Assembly (NCBI RefSeq): GCF_000148725.1
Contig: NZ_GL476310.1
Span: 94,119 to 158,118 of the forward strand
DNA from: Roseibium sp. TrichSKD4
GTDB lineage: Bacteria; Pseudomonadota; Alphaproteobacteria; Rhizobiales; Stappiaceae
Direction: 5' to 3'
Length of the DNA: 64,000 nt
Below are positions 29,248 through 38,352 of the stretch, piece after piece (positions within the stretch are counted from its first letter, which is position 1; every line of letters begins with the position of its first letter). A program made the position numbers and the translations under genes. The notes below the pieces were generated by a model that worked only from the letters and a program-made list of their open reading frames with translations, was not told the DNA's origin and did not search any database.

Positions 29248-31050
29248 ATGGCGGTTGAAAGTGAGAATGAAGATCAGGCCACTCGGTCCGCGGCAAGCGG
29301 CACCGACAGATCCCAGCTGCGCAGGTTTGGAAATCGCCGCCTGCGCCGCCGCATGCTCTCGCAATTTGGCCGGGTCTTCGGCACCTATGTCCTTTCTTCA
29401 CTGACACGCCGAATCATCGCCATCAATCTGGTCGGTTTGATCGCGTTGGTGATCGGTATTCTTTATCTCAATCAGTTTCGAGCCGGTTTGATTGATGCTC
29501 GTGTGCAGAGCCTGCTCACACAAGGTGAAATCATTGCAGGGGCAATTGCAGCCTCTGCGACCGTTGATACCGGTGCGATCACGGTTGATCCGGAACGCCT
29601 GCTGCAGCTGCAAGCAGGTGAGAGCATCGCGCCTGGCGGGGATGATCTCGATACGCTTGATTTTCCGGTCAACCCGGAGCGCGTCGGACCGGTTCTGCGC
29701 AGTCTGATTTCGCCAACAAAAACTCGGGCGCGGATCTATGACCCGGAAGGCATTCTCATCATTGATTCCCGGCATCTGTATTCAAGCGCGCAGATCCTTC
29801 GGTTTGATCTTCCTCCGCCCGTGACTGAAGAACCGAGGGTCATCGAGAAAAGCTGGGAAGCCTTGAAACTCTGGTTCCGTCAAGGCGAACTTCCGCTCTA
29901 TGAAGAAGTTGGTCCCGGTGATGGGCGCGCCTACCCGGAAGTGGAAGCTGCGCTGACCGGCACACCTGCGAGCGTTGTTCGGGTGTCGCAACGCGGTGAG
30001 CTGATTGTTTCCGTTGCTGTGCCCATTCAGCGGTTTCGCGCTGTTTTAGGCTCGCTTCTTCTATCGACGCAAGGCGGCGACATTGATGCTATCGTACGCG
30101 CTGAGCGGATTGCCATCATGCGGGTCTTTCTGGTCGCAGCAACCGTTACGATCTTGCTGTCGATCCTGCTGGCCGGAACGATTGCTGGACCAGTGCGCCG
30201 TTTGGCTGCAGCAGCTGATCGGGTTCGAAAAGGGTCAAACACCCGACAGGAAATCCCGCATTTTGCTGATCGTCAGGACGAGATTGGCCATTTGGCGCGG
30301 TCCTTCCGTGACATGACCAACGCGCTCTACAACAAGATTGACGCGATTGAACAATTTGCAGCCGATGTGGCCCATGAGTTGAAAAACCCGCTGACGTCTC
30401 TCCGCAGCGCGGTTGAAACCTTGCCGCTGGCAAAGTCTGAAAACTCGAGGGAACGGTTGCTTGAGGTCATTCAGCATGATGTACGCAGGCTGGACCGGTT
30501 GATCAGTGACATTTCAGATGCGTCGCGTCTGGATGCCGAGCTTGCACGCGCGCAGGCGGAGCCAATTGATTTGGCCGCATTGCTTCGGGCGATTGCCGAT
30601 TCTGTTAATCAACGCACGGGCGACGAGCGGGCTGGTGTTAGTCTGACAATCGCGGATGCTGCCGGTACAAATCCTTATGAGGTGCAAGGGCACGACATCC
30701 GGTTAGGGCAAGTGATCAGCAATTTGATCGACAATGCTCAATCGTTCTCCGAAGTCGGCGGCGGTGTTCGGATTGGATTGCGCCGCGAAGGCAGATGGGC
30801 AGAGATAACTGTCGATGATGACGGTCCGGGCATTCGCGCCGAGAATACAGCCCGGATTTTTGAGCGCTTCTATACTGACAGGCCGGAAGGTGAAGGCTTT
30901 GGCAACAATTCCGGACTCGGGCTGTCGATCTCGCGCCAGATCATTGAGGCGCATGGCGGCATTATAACGGCCGAGAACCGCCGAGATGAAACACAAGATA
31001 AGCAGATCGCCGGCGCCCGTTTTCTCATCCGCTTACCGGTAGAGACCTAA
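29248..31050 (+). CDS. chvG: Sensor histidine kinase ChvG
   Basis: A 600-residue inner-membrane kinase partner of ChvI (ExoS in Sinorhizobium). A long cytoplasmic N-terminal tail precedes TM1 (~55-75, IAINLVGLIALVIGILYL), a periplasmic sensor domain (~76-285), TM2 (~290-312, VFLVAATVTILLSILLAG), HAMP, then the dimerisation helix with the phosphorylated His376 in DVAHELKNPLTSLRSA. The ATPase domain shows N-box ISNLIDNAQSFSE, DDDGPGIRAEN and GLGLSISRQIIEAHGG. It lies 11 bp after chvI; hprK follows after 2 bases. Confidence 0.96.
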   Translation: MAVESENEDQATRSAASGTDRSQLRRFGNRRLRRRMLSQFGRVFGTYVLSSLTRRIIAINLVGLIALVIGILYLNQFRAGLIDARVQSLLTQGEIIAGAIAASATVDTGAITVDPERLLQLQAGESIAPGGDDLDTLDFPVNPERVGPVLRSLISPTKTRARIYDPEGILIIDSRHLYSSAQILRFDLPPPVTEEPRVIEKSWEALKLWFRQGELPLYEEVGPGDGRAYPEVEAALTGTPASVVRVSQRGELIVSVAVPIQRFRAVLGSLLLSTQGGDIDAIVRAERIAIMRVFLVAATVTILLSILLAGTIAGPVRRLAAAADRVRKGSNTRQEIPHFADRQDEIGHLARSFRDMTNALYNKIDAIEQFAADVAHELKNPLTSLRSAVETLPLAKSENSRERLLEVIQHDVRRLDRLISDISDASRLDAELARAQAEPIDLAALLRAIADSVNQRTGDERAGVSLTIADAAGTNPYEVQGHDIRLGQVISNLIDNAQSFSEVGGGVRIGLRREGRWAEITVDDDGPGIRAENTARIFERFYTDRPEGEGFGNNSGLGLSISRQIIEAHGGIITAENRRDETQDKQIAGARFLIRLPVET

Positions 31051-31052
31051 TA

Positions 31053-31520
31053 ATGACAAGGTCGACGATCCATGCCAGTGCGGTGGTTTTGGGCACCATT
31101 GGCATTTTGGTCCGCGGGGCGTCTGCAGCCGGAAAGTCGAGTTTCTGCGACCGCCTTGTGGAAGCGAGCTGCAACAAGGGGCATTACGCTGCGTGGGTGG
31201 CCGATGATCGTGTCCTGCTGTCGTCTGCGCAGGGCAGGGTGATCGCTGTTCCGCCTCCGCCACTTGCCGGAAAGCTGGAAGTGCGCGGTCTTGGCATTAT
31301 CGAAACGGCCTATGCGCGAGAGGCGGTGATGGATCTTGTGGTTGACCTACAGCCACTTTCTGGAATTGAGCGTCTGCCTGATACTGAATTGACCTCAGAG
31401 TATCTTGAAAACATCTCACTGCCCGTGTGTCGTCTGGCGGAAAATAGGTTCGATGAAGGAATTCGCCGTCTTCGCTGGGTGATACGGCGTCTTTTCCCCA
31501 AGTGCCCCGACTACTTTTAG
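31053..31520 (+). CDS. hprK: Short HPr kinase/phosphorylase
   Basis: A 155-residue HprK, about half the length of the Firmicutes enzyme and lacking its N-terminal domain, as is usual in alphaproteobacteria. The Walker A motif GASAAGKS spans residues 22-29. The capping/second motif VADDRVLL and the HprK signature LEVRGLGIIE are present. It should phosphorylate HPr on a serine and link carbon or PTS status to ChvG-ChvI signalling. The start ATG is 2 bases after the chvG stop, so the genes are coupled. Confidence 0.93.
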   Translation: MTRSTIHASAVVLGTIGILVRGASAAGKSSFCDRLVEASCNKGHYAAWVADDRVLLSSAQGRVIAVPPPPLAGKLEVRGLGIIETAYAREAVMDLVVDLQPLSGIERLPDTELTSEYLENISLPVCRLAENRFDEGIRRLRWVIRRLFPKCPDYF

Positions 31521-31621
31521 GGCGGGTCGTTCGATTTTACTTGCAACCAGAGAACCGGTTGTCGACAGTACGCCGACCGCGTTGAACCCATGTTTATTAA
31601 AGAGACCGGATCGCTGAACCC

Positions 31622-32026
31622 ATGATCGGACTTGTACTCGTGACCCACGGCCGCCTCGCAGAGGAGTTCAAGGCCGCGCTGGAGCATGTTGTTGGCCCGC
31701 AAGAGCAAGTGGAAACCATTTCCATCGGTCCCGATGACGATATGGAAAAGCGTCGGCAGGATATTCTGTCTGCCGTGGAAGCGGCCAACACCGGTCAGGG
31801 CGTTGTTCTGCTCACTGATATGTTCGGTGGCACGCCTTCCAACCTTGCAATTTCCGTCATGGACGGTGCGTCGGTTGAAGTTGTGGCTGGGGTAAACCTT
31901 CCAATGCTCATCAAATTAGCGAGTGTCCGCGTGGACCGGCCGTTATCTGAAGCCGTTGATGAAGCGCGTTTGGCGGGACAAAAATACATTTCTGTGGCAA
32001 GTCAGGTATTGTCTGGTCAGAACTGA
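31622..32026 (+). CDS. PTS EIIA (mannose-type) component
   Basis: A 134-residue EIIA of the mannose/fructose family, often called ManX or EIIA-Man in Rhizobiales. The phosphorylated residue is His9 in MIGLVLVTHGRLAEEF, and LLTDMFGGTPSNLA is the conserved loop. No sugar permease (EIIB/C/D) accompanies it, consistent with the regulatory PTS of alphaproteobacteria, where phosphate flows EI-Ntr, HPr, EIIA. It follows hprK and precedes ptsH by 8 bases. Confidence 0.94.
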   Translation: MIGLVLVTHGRLAEEFKAALEHVVGPQEQVETISIGPDDDMEKRRQDILSAVEAANTGQGVVLLTDMFGGTPSNLAISVMDGASVEVVAGVNLPMLIKLASVRVDRPLSEAVDEARLAGQKYISVASQVLSGQN

Positions 32027-32034
32027 ACCTATTC

Positions 32035-32316
32035 ATGAACCCCGCCGTGCTCGAAAAAGACCTAGAAATCGTCAATCAACGTGGCCTTCATGCCCGCGCG
32101 TCCGCAAAACTCGTCAAGCTGGTAGAGGCCTTCCAAAGTGAGGTCTTCGTTTCCAAGGATGGGCAGACCGTTGAGGGAACGTCCATCATGGGATTGATGA
32201 TGCTGGCTGCCAGCCGCGGGTGTTCGATTCACGTTAAGGTCGAAGGTGAAGATGCGGAAACCGCACTCGCTGCAATCTCTGATCTTGTCTGCGACGGGTT
32301 CGGCGAAGTCGACTGA
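32035..32316 (+). CDS. ptsH: Phosphocarrier protein HPr
   Basis: A 93-residue HPr. The EI-phosphorylated histidine is His19 in NQRGLHARASAKLV. The HprK target serine is Ser50 in GTSIMGLMMLAASRG, matching the Ser46 region of Firmicutes HPr. Retention of this serine beside a functional-looking hprK supports a working regulatory phosphorylation. It is the last gene of the cluster; a 301-bp gap follows before ahcY. Confidence 0.95.
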   Translation: MNPAVLEKDLEIVNQRGLHARASAKLVKLVEAFQSEVFVSKDGQTVEGTSIMGLMMLAASRGCSIHVKVEGEDAETALAAISDLVCDGFGEVD

Positions 32317-32617
32317 CCTGCTCTATTTCCTTTGAAGACTAGAAGCTGCATGAGCACATTTCATTCTATTTGGTTGGCAAACTGAAATGAATGAGAGGCT
32401 TTACAGCAACGGATTGGCAACCCCGTTTTGTAGAAATTGCAATTGATATAAAGATTTCTTTATGTCTTTATTGAAGTAAAGAGTGGCGCGCGGTATAACC
32501 CCGCTCAGTCGATAGGGAAGGCTGCGCCTTTCTGCGTTGAAAAGATTGGGTTTGGAGGTATTTCTCCGGCCTGAATCACCTGCTCGGCAAAGGCCGACAA
32601 CCACTCAGGACATCTAC
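32317..32617 (+). other. ahcY upstream region
   Basis: This 301-bp stretch has no convincing gene. Its AT-rich centre carries a near-perfect 22-bp palindrome (32445-32466). I looked for the SAH riboswitch core expected at some ahcY leaders and did not find it. Confidence 0.5.
32445..32466 (+). promoter_or_regulatory. Palindromic operator candidate upstream of ahcY
   Basis: Arms GATATAAAGA (32445-32454) and TCTTTATGTC (32457-32466) are complementary at 9 of 10 positions around TT. The core ATAAAGA..TCTTTAT is of the kind reported, as I remember it, for ArsR-type SahR regulators of SAH recycling genes. Its place 150 bp upstream of ahcY fits; the regulator is not in the window. Confidence 0.5.
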
Positions 32618-34006
32618 ATGACTGATTATATCGTCAAAGACATTAGCCTCGCAGATTGGGGCCGGACCGAGATTGAAATCGCCGAGCACGAAATGCCGGG
32701 CCTGATGGCTTGTCGTGAAGAGTTTGGTGAAGCGAAGCCACTGAAAGGTGCGCGGATCGCCGGCTCCCTTCATATGACGATCCAGACAGCAGTTCTCATC
32801 GAGACCCTCGTTGCACTGGGCGCTGAAGTTCGCTGGGCATCCTGTAACATTTATTCTACGCAGGATCAGGCTGCAGCAGCTATCGCAGCTGCTGGCATTC
32901 CGGTTTTCGCCATCAAGGGTGAAACTCTCGAAGAATACTGGGCCTATGCGGACAAGATCTTCGACTTCCCGGAAGGGGCGAACATGATCCTCGACGATGG
33001 CGGGGATGCAACACTTTACCTCTTGATCGGTGCGCGTGTTGAAGCAGGCGAAACCGCCTTGATCGAAAACCCGTCGTCGGAAGAAGAAGAAGCTCTGTTT
33101 GCGCAGATCAAAAAGCGTCTTGCTGCAAACCCGGGCTGGTTCACGAAGCAGCGTGATCTCATCCAGGGCGTTTCTGAAGAAACTACCACGGGTGTTCTGC
33201 GTCTTTATGAAATGCAGAAAAAAGGCCTGCTGCCGTTTCCGGCCATCAACGTGAACGACAGTGTTACCAAGTCCAAGTTCGACAACCGCTATGGTTGCCG
33301 TGAATCTCTGGTAGATGGTATCCGCCGTGGCACGGACGTTATGATGTCCGGCAAGGTCGCCGTTGTTTGTGGTTATGGTGACGTTGGTAAGGGCTCTGCC
33401 CAATCTCTGGCCGGTGCCGGGGCACGCGTTATCGTGACTGAAATCGACCCGATCTGTGCGCTTCAAGCCTCAATGGACGGTTTTGAAGTCAAGACCATGG
33501 AACAGGCTCTGCCTGAAGGTGATATCTATGTCACTGCAACGGGCAACAAGGACATCATCACCTTCGACCACATGCGTGGTATGAAGGATATGGCGATTGT
33601 CTGTAACATTGGCCACTTTGATAATGAGATCCAGGTTGCAGCCCTGAAGAACACCAAGCTGCGCCCGGTGAAGGACCAAGTGGACATGTACGAGTTCCCG
33701 GATGGGAAACGTATGATCCTTCTGTCCCAAGGACGTCTCGTCAATCTCGGTAACGCAACGGGTCACCCAAGCTTCGTAATGTCCGCCAGCTTCACCAATC
33801 AGGTTCTGGCGCAGATCGAGCTCTACACAAAGGGTGACCAATATCAGAACGAAGTTTACGTGCTGCCGAAGCATCTCGATGAAAAAGTCGCACGTCTGCA
33901 CCTTGAAAAGCTCGGTGTAACATTGACAGAACTGTCAGAGGAGCAGGCTGATTATCTGGGGATCAGTCAATCCGGTCCTTTCAAGCCTGAGCACTACAAA
34001 TACTGA
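32618..34006 (+). CDS. ahcY: S-adenosyl-L-homocysteine hydrolase
   Basis: A 462-residue NAD-dependent enzyme that splits S-adenosylhomocysteine to adenosine and homocysteine, removing the product inhibitor of methyltransferases. Visible signatures are [31 protein letters not shown], the NAD Rossmann motif [15 protein letters not shown], and the C-terminal KPEHYKY-type end (here FKPEHYKY), which closes the active site. The start is at [16 protein letters not shown]; the open frame extends upstream without family match. It is located between the PTS cluster and divL, as in other Rhizobiales. Confidence 0.97.
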   Translation: MTDYIVKDISLADWGRTEIEIAEHEMPGLMACREEFGEAKPLKGARIAGSLHMTIQTAVLIETLVALGAEVRWASCNIYSTQDQAAAAIAAAGIPVFAIKGETLEEYWAYADKIFDFPEGANMILDDGGDATLYLLIGARVEAGETALIENPSSEEEEALFAQIKKRLAANPGWFTKQRDLIQGVSEETTTGVLRLYEMQKKGLLPFPAINVNDSVTKSKFDNRYGCRESLVDGIRRGTDVMMSGKVAVVCGYGDVGKGSAQSLAGAGARVIVTEIDPICALQASMDGFEVKTMEQALPEGDIYVTATGNKDIITFDHMRGMKDMAIVCNIGHFDNEIQVAALKNTKLRPVKDQVDMYEFPDGKRMILLSQGRLVNLGNATGHPSFVMSASFTNQVLAQIELYTKGDQYQNEVYVLPKHLDEKVARLHLEKLGVTLTELSEEQADYLGISQSGPFKPEHYKY

Positions 34007-34010
34007 TTTT

Positions 34011-34159
34011 GAATCCGGCAGACTCTATATTTAGTGGTCTTCCGGAATCGGCCAAATTTTAAAAGGTTAACGTGATTCATTGTTTCAGTGGGTCTCGTTA
34101 ACTTTTTGGCAAGAGACTCTTCTTCGCGAATCCCAAAAAGGTTATGGTTTTAACGAATC
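34011..34159 (+). promoter_or_regulatory. Cluster of seven GANTC sites and TTAAC boxes upstream of divL
   Basis: GANTC, the CcrM methylation site, starts at 34011, 34021, 34045, 34074, 34115, 34128 and 34155: seven in 149 bp where chance gives about 0.6. TTAAC half-sites like those bound by CtrA occur at 34067, 34098 and 34150, two of them preceded by a TTAA/TTAT four bases earlier (consensus spacing would be seven). The region lies between ahcY and divL. Confidence 0.65.
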
Positions 34160-34251
34160 AGGGGCCAAGAGGCACAAGCTTCTGATTTGTATCCAGCGTC
34201 AAGTGGGTGAAGCCCCGCGCTGGACATAATGGCGGCGTAAGGGGATTTGGA

Positions 34252-36765
34252 ATGCCGATAGGCGGCTTGAACGCAGCGCGTAAACGCGTGGCGTGGCTTG
34301 GAAGGATTCTAGGAACTGGAAAGGTTTTGGGCTCAACTGCCTGTGCGACCTTGCTGCTTCCTCGTGTGGCTTTCGCCGCTGATGAAATGTCTTCTTCGTT
34401 TCCCTCAATTGATGCCAATACCATGATGCTTTTGGGTGCGTTTGGCGGCATGTGCGCCTTCGCAATCACAGCGTCTGTTGCTTATCTGCGCCAGCGCCGG
34501 GCAGCCGGGGCTCTATGTGAGCACCTTCATCGTGAGAAAAGCGAACTCAAGCTGCGGGTTGACCGTCTTGAATCCATGCTCAACTCCGATGAGCAGAGAA
34601 TTGTTGTCTGGACTGGATCCGGCAATGCGCCTCAAGTGTGGGGCGTGCTTCCCGAACAGTCCGGAGTGCCAAGGGCAACCAACCAGCTTTTGGCCTTCGG
34701 GTCTTGGTTGTCTGCAAAATGCGCTTCTGATCTGGAGCGCCGACTGGATGCGCTGTTCAGCACAGGCGAAACGTTCACAACGACCCTGACGACGCGCGTT
34801 GGCACCTTCGTGGAAGCCATTGGGCGGACGACGGGAGGTGCCGTCGTGCTGCGGTTGCGCGACATGACCGGCGAACGGCAAATCCAAGCGGAGATCTCCG
34901 CTCGAAATGCGAAAATTTCCGGTGAGTTGCACATGCTGCACTCTCTCCTTGATGCTCTACCTTCACCGGCATGGCAGAGAGATGCGGAAGGCAAGCTGAT
35001 TTGGGTCAATCAGGCCTATGCCACTGCGATTGATGCGCCAGACCAGAAAGCGGCGATCAAGGAAGGCGACGACTTCCTTGATTCTGCGGCCCGCGATGCA
35101 GCCGGGAAAAACCGGAATGAAGACGGATGCTTTACAGCGCGTATTCCGATGGTGGCCGCGGGAGAGCGTCGGGTCTTTGAAGTGACGGATGTGGCTGCCA
35201 ATGTTGGCGGCGCGGGTGTTGCCATTGATATCAGCGAATTGGATCAGGTTCGCCGGGAACTGTCACGCGCAGAAGAATTCCATGGCCGGACACTGGATCA
35301 GCTGGTAACCGCGGTTGCGATTTACGGCGGCGACCGGAAGCTTCAGTTTCATAATGAAGCTTTCCGTCAGCTCTGGGAGCTCGAGCCCGTCTTTTTGGAA
35401 AGCTCCCCGGAAGATGGTGCTGTGCTCGATGCGTTGCGCGCCGCTCGCAAGCTGCCGGAGCAGGCAGACTATCGCGTCTGGCGCAACACAATGCTGGAAA
35501 GCTACCAGTCTGTTGAGACGAAAGAGCATTGGTGGCACTTGCCGGACGGACGCACGCTACGCGTCGTTGCCAGTCCTCACCCGCAAGGCGGCGTGATTTA
35601 CATCTATGAGAATGTTACAGAGCGTCTCGATCTTGAAAGCCGTTATAATGCATTGATCCGCGTGCAGGGTGAAACGCTTGAGAACCTCTCTGAAGCTGTG
35701 GCTGTGTTTGGGTCCGATGGTCGTTTGCGCCTCTGGAACCCGGCCTTTAGCCGTATCTGGAATTTCGAAGAAGACCGCCTTTCCCAACTGCCGCACGTCA
35801 ATCAACTTGAAAGCACCTGCGCTCTCTCTCCTGCTGAGCAGGAGGCATGGGATCGCCTTTCCGCAAATGTTACCAGCCTGTTGGAAAACCGCACGCCGGT
35901 TGCCAATCGCATGGAACGACATGACGGGGCCGTCCTCGACTATGCAACTGTTCCGTTGCCCGATGGTGGAACCCTCGTCACCTTTGTGGACGTCACCGAT
36001 AGTGTGAATGTTGAACGGGCGCTGGTCGAAAAGAACGAAGCTCTGGAGCAGGCAGACGAGCTCAAGAACGCATTCATTCAGCACGTTTCCTACGAGCTGC
36101 GCTCACCGCTCACAAATATCATCGGCTTTGCGCAACTGCTGACGGATCCAAAGTTTGGAGATTTGTCGGAAAAACAGGGCGAATATGCAGATTATATTCG
36201 CTCATCCTCCTCCGCGCTTCTGGCTATTATCAATGACATTCTGGACCTTGCGACCCTTGATGCCGGCATCATGGAGCTGGAGCTGAGTGAAGTCGATGTG
36301 GCAGCGACTGTAGAAGCCGCTGTTGAAGGTTTGAAGGATCGCTTGGCGGAATCTCGGATCAACCTGCGAACAGATGTGCCGGACAACATTGGCAGCATGG
36401 TGGCCGATGAAAAGCGACTTCGTCAGGTTCTGTACAATCTAATTTCAAACGCCGTTCGCTATTCGGAGGAAGAAGGCGTTGTGGATGTGGTCTGTAATCG
36501 AAAAGACGAAGCCGTCGAATTCGTGGTCAAGGATCATGGCTGCGGAATTCCTGCAGACATCTTGACTCAGGTCTTTAATCGCTTCGTCGGACATAATGCG
36601 GGTGCACGGCGGCAGGGCGCAGGGCTCGGCCTGTCCATCGTGAAGAGTTTCGTTGAATTGCATGGCGGCAAGGTCGACATCAACAGCGTAGAAGGCAAGG
36701 GTACAACGGTGACCTGTTCCTTTCCTGCCAAGCCGGAGCTTTCCGGCAGCATCGCCGCGGAATAA
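34252..36765 (+). CDS. divL: DivL-type cell-cycle pseudokinase
   Basis: An 837-residue membrane-anchored histidine-kinase homologue. A short N-terminal part with one TM (~63-82, TMMLLGAFGGMCAFAITASV) precedes several PAS domains (~195-560; for example PAS-like GELHMLHSLLDALPSPAWQRD and LENLSEAVAVFGSDGRLRLWNPAF). The H-box is HVSYELRSPLTNIIGF, with Tyr614 where kinases have His, the hallmark of DivL. The ATPase domain is intact: QVLYNLISNAVRYSEE, DHGCGIP, GAGLGLSIVKSFVELHGG. In Caulobacter DivL acts with DivK upstream of CckA-CtrA. The ATG at 34252 has AGGGG upstream; a GTG at 34207 is less likely. tsaE follows 14 bp later. Confidence 0.9.
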   Translation: MPIGGLNAARKRVAWLGRILGTGKVLGSTACATLLLPRVAFAADEMSSSFPSIDANTMMLLGAFGGMCAFAITASVAYLRQRRAAGALCEHLHREKSELKLRVDRLESMLNSDEQRIVVWTGSGNAPQVWGVLPEQSGVPRATNQLLAFGSWLSAKCASDLERRLDALFSTGETFTTTLTTRVGTFVEAIGRTTGGAVVLRLRDMTGERQIQAEISARNAKISGELHMLHSLLDALPSPAWQRDAEGKLIWVNQAYATAIDAPDQKAAIKEGDDFLDSAARDAAGKNRNEDGCFTARIPMVAAGERRVFEVTDVAANVGGAGVAIDISELDQVRRELSRAEEFHGRTLDQLVTAVAIYGGDRKLQFHNEAFRQLWELEPVFLESSPEDGAVLDALRAARKLPEQADYRVWRNTMLESYQSVETKEHWWHLPDGRTLRVVASPHPQGGVIYIYENVTERLDLESRYNALIRVQGETLENLSEAVAVFGSDGRLRLWNPAFSRIWNFEEDRLSQLPHVNQLESTCALSPAEQEAWDRLSANVTSLLENRTPVANRMERHDGAVLDYATVPLPDGGTLVTFVDVTDSVNVERALVEKNEALEQADELKNAFIQHVSYELRSPLTNIIGFAQLLTDPKFGDLSEKQGEYADYIRSSSSALLAIINDILDLATLDAGIMELELSEVDVAATVEAAVEGLKDRLAESRINLRTDVPDNIGSMVADEKRLRQVLYNLISNAVRYSEEEGVVDVVCNRKDEAVEFVVKDHGCGIPADILTQVFNRFVGHNAGARRQGAGLGLSIVKSFVELHGGKVDINSVEGKGTTVTCSFPAKPELSGSIAAE

Positions 36766-36779
36766 TTGGCCGGTCGCTC

Positions 36780-38345
36780 ATGTCCGGTCAGGCTCCCGCT
36801 ACCCTCAGTTCGCCCTTCACCACCCTAAAACTGGAAACAGAAGACGCAACGCGCCAGCTGGCGGAGGACTTGGCGGTAATCCTGCGGCCTGGTGATGCGA
36901 TCTTGCTATCGGGTGATTTGGGTGCCGGGAAATCAACCTTGTCTCGCGCGCTCCTGCGAAGCCTTGCAAGTGATCCGGAACTGGAAGTTCCAAGCCCGAC
37001 CTTCACGCTTGTTCAAACCTACCGGCTCGACCGGCTGGAGGTCGCACATTTCGATCTCTACCGGCTCGAAGAACCGGAAGAAGTTGAGGAACTGGGCCTT
37101 GCAGAGGTTCTCGAAACCGGGGCGGCACTCATCGAGTGGCCGGAAATGGCAGCCGACCTTTTGCCGGAAAACGCTCTTTGGCTGCAGTTGACGGAAACCG
37201 GAGAAGTCGGGCCGGATGGTGAGGCCGTCCGTACTGCGGCCTTTCAGTCCGACAATCCGGACTGGCAAAAGCGCGTTCAGCGAACTTTGGGTCTCCGGCG
37301 ATTTCTGATCGAAAATGACTATTCAAATGCAGGACGCTCCCACATTGCCGGTGATGCCTCGGCCCGAAATTTTGAGCGAATAGTTCTATCGAAGAAATCT
37401 GCCATCTTGATGGATTGGCCAGAACCAGAAGGGGCTGCGGCAACACCAGAAGCGCTTTCCTACAATGCTCTTGTTCACCGCGCGCCTGATTGTCGGGCCT
37501 TCGTAGCTGTGGCGGGAGAGCTAAAGCGTCGCGGCTTCGGCGCTGCCGGGGTTCTGGCGTCTAGTGTTACCAACGGTATGCTGCTTCTTGAGGACTTGGG
37601 GTCAGAAGGCATTGTAGATGATGAGGGAGCACCATTCCCGGACCGCTATCATGCCGCAATGCGGATTTTGGCGCGTTTGCACTCAGAGCCTCTGCCCCAG
37701 AATGTCCCTCTGCCAGATGGTGGTTCTTATGACGTTCCGGATTACTCACTAAATGCGCTTTTGACCGAAGCAGATCTTTATGTGGACTGGTTCGCACCGG
37801 ATAGATTGGGGCGGTCCGTTTCAGATGAACATCGACGGGCGTTTCGTGCGCTTTGGACTGCTGCGATCAATGACGCGCAGCAAGCTGAATGCAGCTGGGT
37901 GCTCCGGGATGTCCACTCACCGAATATCCTCTGGCAACAAGACAAAGACGGTGATGACCGGATTGGATTGATTGACTTGCAGGACACGGTTTGGGGTCCT
38001 GTTGCTTATGATGTGGCCTCTTTGGCTTTGGATGCACGTGTTGACGTGTCCGGAGAGCTGGAAAAGCAGTTGTTGATGACCTATTTCGATGCAAGGCAGC
38101 AGGCTAATCCGGGGTTTGATCGCGTGCGCTTTGAAGCTGCCTATGCCATCATGGCGGCACAGCGTTTGACGAAAATTCTGGGCATCTTTGTCCGTTTGGC
38201 GAAGCGGGACGGTAAGCCGGGATATCTCGTTCATGCGCCTCGCCTGATCGGGTATATGGACCGCGTATTGCAGCATCCGTCATTGACAGGTTTGAAGGAC
38301 TGGTTTGGAAAGTCCGGCCTGTTTTTGAAGCGGACTGGGGAGTAA
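36780..38345 (+). CDS. TsaE / AmgK-like sugar kinase fusion
   Basis: A 521-residue bifunctional protein. Residues ~15-165 are TsaE, the ATPase of the tRNA t6A37 complex, with Walker A SGDLGAGKST (44-53), SPTFTLVQTY and HFDLYRLEEPEE. Residues ~175-521 are an aminoglycoside-phosphotransferase-fold kinase with catalytic Asp377 in LRDVHSPNILW and Mg ligand Asp in IGLIDLQDT. That second half resembles AmgK, the N-acetylmuramate/N-acetylglucosamine anomeric kinase; the adjacent murU homologue supports this. Such fusions occur in other Rhizobiales, so this is not an assembly join. The stop is 7 bp before murU. Confidence 0.9.
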   Translation: MSGQAPATLSSPFTTLKLETEDATRQLAEDLAVILRPGDAILLSGDLGAGKSTLSRALLRSLASDPELEVPSPTFTLVQTYRLDRLEVAHFDLYRLEEPEEVEELGLAEVLETGAALIEWPEMAADLLPENALWLQLTETGEVGPDGEAVRTAAFQSDNPDWQKRVQRTLGLRRFLIENDYSNAGRSHIAGDASARNFERIVLSKKSAILMDWPEPEGAAATPEALSYNALVHRAPDCRAFVAVAGELKRRGFGAAGVLASSVTNGMLLLEDLGSEGIVDDEGAPFPDRYHAAMRILARLHSEPLPQNVPLPDGGSYDVPDYSLNALLTEADLYVDWFAPDRLGRSVSDEHRRAFRALWTAAINDAQQAECSWVLRDVHSPNILWQQDKDGDDRIGLIDLQDTVWGPVAYDVASLALDARVDVSGELEKQLLMTYFDARQQANPGFDRVRFEAAYAIMAAQRLTKILGIFVRLAKRDGKPGYLVHAPRLIGYMDRVLQHPSLTGLKDWFGKSGLFLKRTGE

Positions 38346-38352
38346 AGATTAA

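Noticed and set aside
32317-32617. Possible SAH riboswitch upstream of ahcY
   Set aside because: The conserved SAH riboswitch core was not found in the leader; the palindrome is a better explanation of control.
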